Assembly (NCBI GenBank): GCA_900540635.1
Contig: UQGU01000028.1
Coordinates: 1 to 29,951 of the forward strand
Origin: an uncultured Eubacteriales bacterium
Lineage (GTDB): Bacteria > Bacillota > Clostridia > Oscillospirales > Oscillospiraceae
Direction of reading: 5' to 3'
Length of the DNA: 29,951 nucleotides
Made by a program: the position numbers and the translations under genes. The notes below the pieces were generated by a model. The model ran no database searches, was not told the DNA's origin, and saw only the letters and a list, made by a program, of their open reading frames with translations. Positions 25,126-29,951 of this stretch are shown here, piece after piece. Position 1 is the first letter of the stretch. Every line of letters starts with the position of its first letter.

Positions 25126-26377
25126 ATTGCGCGCCTTTTTGAAAGAGCAGGCGCTTCTTTCCCCCGGAGACAGCGTAATTGCGGCGGTCTCCGGCGGCGC
25201 GGATTCCGTGGCAATGCTGTTTGCGCTGTATCTGCTGCGGGATGAGCTGGGAGTTACCCTGGAAGCTGCTCACTTCAATCACCATCTGCGCGGTGCCGAA
25301 TCCGACCGGGACGAGGCCTTTGTGACGGATTTCTGTGGGCGCTACGGTATTCCTTTGCATCTGGGCTCCGGCCGGATCGTCCCCGGCAAAAAGGGACTGG
25401 AAGCGGCGGCCCGGGATGCCCGGTACGCGTTTTTGCGGAGTCTTCCCGGAAAGGTTGCCACCGCCCATACCGCCGATGACAATGCCGAGACGGTGCTCAT
25501 GCGCCTGATTCGGGGCACGGGGCTGAAAGGCCTGGGGGCCATTGCGCCTGTCAGCGGAAATGTGATCCGGCCCATGCTCACGGTCACCCGGGATGATGTG
25601 GAGGCGTTTCTGGAGGAGTACGCCCTGCCCCATGTGGAGGACAGCTCCAACGGAACAGACGATTTTCTGCGCAACCGGATTCGGCACGGCATTCTGCCCC
25701 TGATGCGCGCGGAGAACCCCCGCATCGGCGAGAATCTGTCTGCAATGGCTCTGCTGCTTCGTCAGGATGAAGCCTGCCTCCAGGCGATGATTCCGGAGGA
25801 GCAAGTGCCGGATGTTTCTCGGTTGAAGGCCATGGAGCCGGCCCTGCGCAGGCGAGCGCTGGAACGTTTTTTGAAAGCCCAGGGCGTTCGGGAGCCGGAA
25901 CAGATTCATATTTTGCAGGCGGAGCAGCTGCTGTACCACTGGAGCCCTTCCGCCGCTATGCAGTTCCCCGGCGGAGTAACCATCGGGCGGCAGTATGACC
26001 GCCTTGTCCGGCTGGAATGTGCCCCGGAATTGCCGGAGACCCGGCTGTCCGTTCCGGGAGAGACCTGTATTGGCGGAAAGCGTTTTGTAAGCGAATACGC
26101 CACTGATTTGGAGGAACGGCCCGGCAGCGTGCTCGTTTGCCCCGTAGGGGTACTGACCGTTCGAAGCCGCCGCAGCGGCGACACCATGCGGCTCCCCGGC
26201 GGAACCAGGAGCCTGAAAAAGATGTATATTGACCGCAAGATCCCCGCATCGCAGCGCGCAGCTGTGCCTGTGCTGGCAGACGACCGAGGGGTTCTGGCGG
26301 TTTTTGGAATCGGAACGGATATACGCTTCCACCCCGATTCTCTCCCCGCAGTGCGTATCACGCTCATAGAGGAATAA
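25115..26377 (+). CDS. tilS: tRNA(Ile)-lysidine synthetase
   Basis: A 420-residue TilS, which converts C34 of the AUA-reading tRNA-Ile to lysidine using ATP and lysine. The N-terminal PP-loop is SGGADS (26-31), followed by AAHFNHHLRGAESDRDE and TAHTADDNAETVLMRLIRGTGLKGLGAI, both typical of TilS. A middle helical domain and the C-terminal domain (VRSRRSGDTMRLPGGTRSLKKMYIDRKIP) complete it. The start is ATG 25115, inside the end of dnaB, behind GGGAGTGG. It lies 14 bp before hpt. The tilS-hpt-ftsH order is conserved in Firmicutes. Confidence 0.95.
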   Translation: MLNKLRAFLKEQALLSPGDSVIAAVSGGADSVAMLFALYLLRDELGVTLEAAHFNHHLRGAESDRDEAFVTDFCGRYGIPLHLGSGRIVPGKKGLEAAARDARYAFLRSLPGKVATAHTADDNAETVLMRLIRGTGLKGLGAIAPVSGNVIRPMLTVTRDDVEAFLEEYALPHVEDSSNGTDDFLRNRIRHGILPLMRAENPRIGENLSAMALLLRQDEACLQAMIPEEQVPDVSRLKAMEPALRRRALERFLKAQGVREPEQIHILQAEQLLYHWSPSAAMQFPGGVTIGRQYDRLVRLECAPELPETRLSVPGETCIGGKRFVSEYATDLEERPGSVLVCPVGVLTVRSRRSGDTMRLPGGTRSLKKMYIDRKIPASQRAAVPVLADDRGVLAVFGIGTDIRFHPDSLPAVRITLIEE

Positions 26378-26391
26378 ACGGAGGTCACATT

Positions 26392-26934
26392 ATGGAAAAA
26401 GATATTTTGAAGGTCCTGATTACCGAGGAGCAGATCCGTCAGCGGATTCAGGAGCTGGGAGAGGAACTGACCCGTGATTACCGGGACAAAGACCCCATCA
26501 TTGTAGGCGTGCTGAAAGGCGTTGTCGTCTTTTACGCCGATATGATCCGGCAGATCAAGACACCCTGCCAGATGGATTTCATGTGGATCTCCTCCTATGA
26601 GGGCACCACCTCCACCGGCAATATGATGGTCAAGCGGGACATCGGTTCCGACATCAAGGGCCGCCATGTGCTGATCCTGGAGGATATTTACGACACCGGC
26701 AGCTCTCTGGACTTTACCTACAGGCACCTGCTGTCCAAGGAGCCTGCATCCCTGAAAATCTGCACCTTTCTGGATAAGCCCGAGCGCCGGAAGCCCGGTA
26801 TCACCCTGAAACCCGACTATGTTGGCTACACCGTGCCCAATGAGTTCGTGGTTGGCTACGGCCTGGATTATAACGAGCATTACCGCAATCTGCCCTATAT
26901 CGGTGTTCTGAAGCCCGAAGCCTATGGGGCCTGA
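26392..26934 (+). CDS. hpt: Hypoxanthine phosphoribosyltransferase
   Basis: A 180-residue purine salvage enzyme making IMP/GMP from hypoxanthine/guanine and PRPP. The PRPP-binding motif is VLILEDIYDTGSS (93-105). The N-terminal ITEEQIRQRIQELGEEL, the PIIVGVLKGVVVFYADMIR segment, SSYEGTTSTG in the flexible loop, and the C-terminal PDYVGYTVPNEFVVGYGLDYNEHYRNLPYIGVL are all typical. The motif normally reads EDIIDTG or EDIYDTG. The start is ATG 26392 with GGAGG 7-8 nt upstream. It lies 14 bp after tilS and 27 bp before ftsH, whose promoter-proximal regulation it probably shares. Confidence 0.97.
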   Translation: MEKDILKVLITEEQIRQRIQELGEELTRDYRDKDPIIVGVLKGVVVFYADMIRQIKTPCQMDFMWISSYEGTTSTGNMMVKRDIGSDIKGRHVLILEDIYDTGSSLDFTYRHLLSKEPASLKICTFLDKPERRKPGITLKPDYVGYTVPNEFVVGYGLDYNEHYRNLPYIGVLKPEAYGA

Positions 26935-26961
26935 GCGGAGAAATAAGGAGTTTTTGAAGCA

Positions 26962-28839
26962 TTGAATTATCGTAAATTCATCCCGACAATTCTGTATCTG
27001 GTGGTTCTGTTTCTGATCCTCTCCTGGGCCAGCGGCCTGATGAGCGGCAGCAGCAGCTCCATGCCCTATTCCCAGGTCATCGAGCTGTTCCAGCAGGAGC
27101 AGGTCAAGAGCTTTGTAGTGAACGACAATACCATCACTCTGGAGCTTCGCGAGCCGGTAAACGGACGCACGCAGATCAAGACGAATCTGGCCCAGCCGGA
27201 GCTGTTCCGCAGCGACATGGAGGAGCTTTTCCAGGAGCAGCACGAAAAAGGCATTCTGGAAAGCTATGACTTTATCCCCGCCAAGAGCTTTTCCGTCTAC
27301 GACATTATCCTGCCGCTGCTGATCGTCGGTGCGGTGCTGCTGATCCTGTGGACCGTGCTCATGGGCCGTATGAACGGCAGCAATCCCATGGCCAATTTTG
27401 GCAAGGCCAGAACAGTCCTGGGTGTTCCGGACGGGAAAAAAGTGACCTTTGACGACGTGGCCGGTGCGGACGAGGAGAAGGAGGAGCTGGAGGAGATCGT
27501 AGACTTTCTGCGCAATCCCCAGAAATTCACCCAGATCGGTGCCCGCATCCCTCACGGCATTCTTCTGGTAGGCCCTCCGGGCACCGGCAAGACATTGCTC
27601 GCCCGGGCAGTTGCCGGCGAGGCAGGCGTGCAGTTTCTCTCCATTTCCGGCTCTGACTTTGTAGAGATGTATGTAGGCGTAGGCGCAAGCCGTGTCCGGG
27701 ACCTGTTTGAGCAGGCAAAGAAGGTTGCTCCCGCCATTATCTTTATCGATGAGATCGATGCCGTGGGCCGCAAGCGCGGCACCGGCCTGGGCGGCGGCCA
27801 TGACGAAAAGGAGCAGACTCTGAACCAGCTGCTGGTGGAAATGGACGGCTTCGGCCATACCGAGGGCATCATCGTCCTGGCGGCCACCAACCGCCCCGAC
27901 ATTCTTGACCCCGCTCTGCTGCGGCCCGGACGGTTTGACCGGCAAATCCAGGTCAACGCCCCGGATGTGAAGGGCCGGGAGGAGATTCTGAAAGTCCACG
28001 CCAAGGACAAAAAGCTGGATGACTCCGTCAATCTGCGCACCGTTGCCCGGGCAACCTCCGGCTTCACCGGCGCTGACCTGAGTAACCTCTTAAACGAGGC
28101 TGCCATTCTGGCCGCCCGGGAGAATCGCCCTGTGCTGAACATGGAGGACATCAACGAGGCTTTGATGAAGATCGTAGCCGGTCCTGCCAAGAAGAGCCAC
28201 GTCCAGTCCCGCCGGGACCTGAAAACCACGGCCATCCACGAGGCGGGCCACGCCGTGGCCATGTACCGGCTGCCCTCTCATGACCCGGTGCGGCAGATCT
28301 CCATTGTGCCCCGGGGCAGAAGCCTGGGTGCCACCTGGTACCTGCCCAAGGACGATTCCTCCAACCTGACCCGGAACGAGATGTACGAGCAGATCGTGGG
28401 GCTGCTGGGTGGAAGAGTGGCCGAGGCGCTGTATGTGGGGGATATCTCCGTGGGCGCTTCCAACGACATTGACCGGGCAACCAAGCTTGCCAAGGATATG
28501 GTGGCCCGCTACGGCATGTGCGAGAAGCTGGGTACCGTGTCCTATCTGGATGACGGCGAGGTCTTCATCGGCCGGGACTATCAGAACACCAAGAGCTATT
28601 CCGAAAAGGTAGCAGGGACTATTGACGAAGAGGTCAAAGCCCTGATCGATCAGGCCTATGACGACTGCAAGGCCATTCTGGAAAAGGACGGCGACAAGCT
28701 GCAGCAGGTGGTTGCTTACCTCATGGAGCACGAGACCATGACCGGCGCCCAGTTTGCAGACCTGATGGAGGGCCGCGAGCTCTCCGAAGCTTCTGCTACC
28801 GCTCTGACCGACGGCTACGGCGAGGAAGAAAGCGAATAA
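26962..28839 (+). CDS. ftsH: ATP-dependent zinc metalloprotease FtsH
   Basis: A 625-residue membrane-bound AAA+ protease for quality control of membrane proteins. It has an N-terminal membrane helix (about 8-28), an extracytoplasmic domain, and a second helix (~112-134, DIILPLLIVGAVLLILWTVL). Then comes the AAA module with Walker A GPPGTGKT (204-211), Walker B IIFIDEID (259-266), and the second region of homology AATNRPDILDPALLRPGRFDRQI. The zinc protease has HEAGH at 426-430 and a later ligand Asp in SNDIDRATKLAKDM. The start codon is TTG 26962 after AAGGAG, 11 nt away, which may lower expression. It is the last gene of the six-gene operon, before a GC-rich hairpin. Confidence 0.97.
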   Translation: MNYRKFIPTILYLVVLFLILSWASGLMSGSSSSMPYSQVIELFQQEQVKSFVVNDNTITLELREPVNGRTQIKTNLAQPELFRSDMEELFQEQHEKGILESYDFIPAKSFSVYDIILPLLIVGAVLLILWTVLMGRMNGSNPMANFGKARTVLGVPDGKKVTFDDVAGADEEKEELEEIVDFLRNPQKFTQIGARIPHGILLVGPPGTGKTLLARAVAGEAGVQFLSISGSDFVEMYVGVGASRVRDLFEQAKKVAPAIIFIDEIDAVGRKRGTGLGGGHDEKEQTLNQLLVEMDGFGHTEGIIVLAATNRPDILDPALLRPGRFDRQIQVNAPDVKGREEILKVHAKDKKLDDSVNLRTVARATSGFTGADLSNLLNEAAILAARENRPVLNMEDINEALMKIVAGPAKKSHVQSRRDLKTTAIHEAGHAVAMYRLPSHDPVRQISIVPRGRSLGATWYLPKDDSSNLTRNEMYEQIVGLLGGRVAEALYVGDISVGASNDIDRATKLAKDMVARYGMCEKLGTVSYLDDGEVFIGRDYQNTKSYSEKVAGTIDEEVKALIDQAYDDCKAILEKDGDKLQQVVAYLMEHETMTGAQFADLMEGRELSEASATALTDGYGEEESE

Positions 28840-28844
28840 GTTTA

Positions 28845-28868
28845 CCCCGGCAGAGCGATCTGCCGGGG
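28845..28868 (+). terminator. Hairpin after ftsH
   Basis: CCCCGGCAGA (28845-28854) and TCTGCCGGGG (28859-28868) pair perfectly around GCGA. Only CTTCTCC follows, so the U tract is weak. It is probably the operon terminator, perhaps incomplete. Confidence 0.65.
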
Positions 28869-28878
28869 CTTCTCCTGG

Positions 28879-28898
28879 TTGACAAAAAATGCTATAAT
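28879..28898 (+). promoter_or_regulatory. Candidate promoter of the flavin-reductase-like gene
   Basis: A perfect TATAAT (28893-28898) with extended TGC lies 32 bp before the start codon. A perfect TTGACA (28879-28884) is only 8 nt away, too close to pair with it. The -10 is likely used as an extended element. Confidence 0.55.
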
Positions 28899-28930
28899 AA
28901 AAATAGACCAAATATAAGGAGGAGCTTTCC

Positions 28931-29491
28931 ATGCGAAAGAATTTTGGAGCAAAGCCCTGGAGCTACCCGCAGCCTGTATTCATCATTGCAGCCTATGACG
29001 AGGCAGGGAATCCGGATGCGATGAACGCCGCCTGGGGCGGCATCAGCGACACTGCGGAGGTTTCCATCTGCCTCAGCGCCAGCCACAAGACGGTAAAGAA
29101 TATCCTTGCAAGAAAGGCCTTCACCATCAGCATGGCCACAGCTTCCCAGGTCGTTGCCTGCGACTATGTGGGACTTGTCAGCGGCAACCAGGTACCGGAT
29201 AAATTCCAGCGGGCCGGTTTCCATGCTGAAAAGGCCAGCCAGGTGGACGCGCCCCTCATTCAGGAGCTGCCCATGGCGTTGGAATGCGAGCTTGTGAGCT
29301 ATGACCCCAGTACCGGACGGATGGTGGGCCGGATCGTCAACGTCAGCGCTGAGGAAGCCATTCTGGACGAAAGCGGAAAGATCGATCCGGACAAGCTGGA
29401 GCCCATCGTCTTCGACCCCGTGCAGCAGACCTACCGAAAGCTGGGCGACACCGTTGGTCATGCCTTCCGGGACGGAAAAAAGCTGAAATAA
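28931..29491 (+). CDS. Flavin reductase-like domain protein (FMN-binding split barrel)
   Basis: A 186-residue protein of the flavoredoxin/flavin reductase-like family, which binds FMN in a split barrel and usually dimerises. The pattern starts with KPWSYPQPVFIIAAYDEAGNPDAMNAAWGG, where an Asn/Ala-rich turn binds FMN phosphate. SICLSASHKTVKNILARKAFTISM and GLVSGNQVPDKF follow, with LECELVSYD in the C-terminal strand region. The partner and electron donor are unknown; some relatives are electron carriers, others reductases. The start is ATG 28931 with AAGGAGG 8-9 nt upstream. It is a single-gene unit between the ftsH hairpin and the glycine riboswitch. It lies upstream of the riboswitch and so is not its target. 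Confidence 0.9.
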   Translation: MRKNFGAKPWSYPQPVFIIAAYDEAGNPDAMNAAWGGISDTAEVSICLSASHKTVKNILARKAFTISMATASQVVACDYVGLVSGNQVPDKFQRAGFHAEKASQVDAPLIQELPMALECELVSYDPSTGRMVGRIVNVSAEEAILDESGKIDPDKLEPIVFDPVQQTYRKLGDTVGHAFRDGKKLK

Positions 29492-29557
29492 TTTTCAGTC
29501 GGATTTCACAAGGTGAGAAACGCAATGGCTGTTTCGGCTGGAAAATCCTACAAAATC

Positions 29558-29582
29558 TTTCCCAGAAATGCAGTTTGGGAAA
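29558..29582 (+). terminator. Weak hairpin after the flavin-reductase-like gene
   Basis: TTTCCCA (29558-29564) and TGGGAAA (29576-29582) can pair around an 11-nt loop, but AATGAAAC follows instead of a T run on the plus strand. It is a doubtful terminator. Confidence 0.3.
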
Positions 29583-29589
29583 ATGAAAC

Positions 29590-29618
29590 TTGCATTTTAA
29601 GAAAGTGTATGCTATGAC
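29590..29618 (+). promoter_or_regulatory. Candidate promoter of the glycine riboswitch transcript
   Basis: TTGCAT (29590-29595), a 17-nt spacer ending in TGC, and TATGAC (29613-29618) lie about 25 bp before the first riboswitch stem. Confidence 0.5.
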
Positions 29619-29642
29619 GACCCCAACGAAAAACTGAATATC

Positions 29643-29822
29643 GTGCGATAGGAAGCTGGCGGAAAACAGGGCTTTTGTCCGACCGAAGGAGTAACACTCT
29701 CAGGTGCTGCCGCATGGCAGCGGGACCGCCGGTGGATCGCACTCTGGAGACATCTGAATGGATCAGAGGCCGAAGGGGCAAGGGGTGTTTATCACCGAAT
29801 CTCTCAGGCAAAAGGACAGAGC
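29643..29822 (+). promoter_or_regulatory. Tandem glycine riboswitch (two aptamers with kink-turn leader)
   Basis: Two glycine aptamers lie in series. The first (about 29656-29733) has its closing stem CTGGCGG/CCGCCGG and the conserved core GACCGAAGGAGTAA...CTCTCAGGT...GGACCG. The second (29742-29821) is closed by CTCTG/CAGAG and has CTCTGGAGA, GGCCGAAGGGGCAA and CTCTCAGGCAAAAGGACAGAG, a nearly perfect match to the family consensus. A leader segment GTGCGAT (29643-29649) is complementary to the linker ATCGCAC (29736-29742), forming the P0 kink-turn stem known for tandem glycine switches. The first aptamer carries an extended GCTGCC/GGCAGC stem. The controlled gene is past the window. In this family it is often the glycine cleavage system or an amino-acid transporter. 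Confidence 0.96.
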
Positions 29823-29901
29823 TTTTTCATTTCAGCTGCGCTTCTTGCGCGGTGTATCTGAACTTTTGGCAGGGGCTGTTAAATAACCCCAAAAGGAAAT
29901 C

Positions 29902-29940
29902 GCAGACTCTTTTCCAAAACGGAAAGGGTCTGCTTTTTCT
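29902..29940 (+). terminator. Riboswitch expression-platform terminator
   Basis: GCAGAC (29902-29907) pairs with GTCTGC (29928-29933), and CTTTTCC (29909-29915) with GGAAAGG (29921-29927) inside it, leaving one bulged T. CTTTTTCTT follows. It lies 80 nt after the second aptamer, the expected place for a glycine-controlled terminator. Confidence 0.82.
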
Positions 29941-29951
29941 TACCCATCAAG

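Noticed and set aside
25906..27999. Very long open reading frame (about 697 codons) on the minus strand across tilS, hpt and ftsH
   Set aside because: It lies antisense to three clearly identified genes, crosses their boundaries and matches no family. Long antisense frames are expected in G+C-rich coding DNA. The same applies to minus-strand frames over gdpP (21524-23353) and glnN (16382-17575) and plus-strand frames over the aro genes and rnjA.
28879..28898. TTGACA plus TATAAT as a standard paired promoter
   Set aside because: They are only 8 nt apart, which is incompatible with sigma-A binding to both. The -10 is kept as an extended -10 candidate.

Overview
The window looks like core chromosome from a G+C-rich (roughly 55-58%) anaerobic Firmicute of the Clostridia, most likely Oscillospiraceae/Ruminococcaceae. 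The reasons are strong AGGAGG-type ribosome sites, use of TTG/GTG starts, RNase J, a GdpP-type phosphodiesterase next to rplI and dnaB, a tilS-hpt-ftsH cluster, a type III glutamine synthetase and a fused AroE-AroK. There are no phage, CRISPR or transposase genes, and no tRNA or rRNA genes that I can see.

Layout. (1) 1-11.6 kb, minus strand: a complete common aromatic and Phe/Tyr pathway in one operon, in transcription order aroF-tyrA-aroB-aroA-aroC-pheA-aroE/K-aroQ. Its junctions are overlaps or gaps of 5 nt or less. Downstream follow a GT4 glycosyltransferase, asnA with a clear terminator, and a radical SAM/SPASM protein. The operon starts from a good sigma-A promoter (11597-11625). Its leader encodes a 20-residue peptide with eight consecutive aromatic codons (Phe-Tyr5-Phe2), followed by mutually exclusive RNA stems and an intrinsic terminator. 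This is a textbook ribosome-mediated attenuator and the most interesting item in the window. (2) 11.7-13.9 kb, plus strand: a PcrA/UvrD helicase, divergent from the aro operon. (3) 13.9-18.0 kb: an HD-domain protein (minus), divergent from an Mbeg1-like (DUF2974) alpha/beta-hydrolase, then type III glutamine synthetase (both plus). (4) 18.0-20.7 kb, minus strand: a tRNA-dihydrouridine synthase and RNase J. (5) 21.3-28.8 kb, plus strand: a tight six-gene operon gdpP-rplI-dnaB-tilS-hpt-ftsH. It appears to join two gene groups that are each conserved in Firmicutes. (6) 28.9-29.5 kb: a flavin-reductase-like protein. (7) 29.6-29.95 kb: a tandem glycine riboswitch with a kink-turn leader and a downstream intrinsic terminator, whose regulated gene lies beyond the window.

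Gene-poor stretches longer than 300 bp are 11404-11741 (attenuator plus two divergent promoters), 20739-21331 (a 160-bp palindromic repeat, hairpins and promoters) and 29492-29951 (riboswitch). A short inverted-repeat element occurs twice, at 17972-18023 and 20779-20938.

Several start codons were moved inward from the longest reading frame because ribosome sites, promoters or neighbouring genes require it: the radical SAM gene, aroF, aroA, pheA, glnN, gdpP, rplI and tilS.
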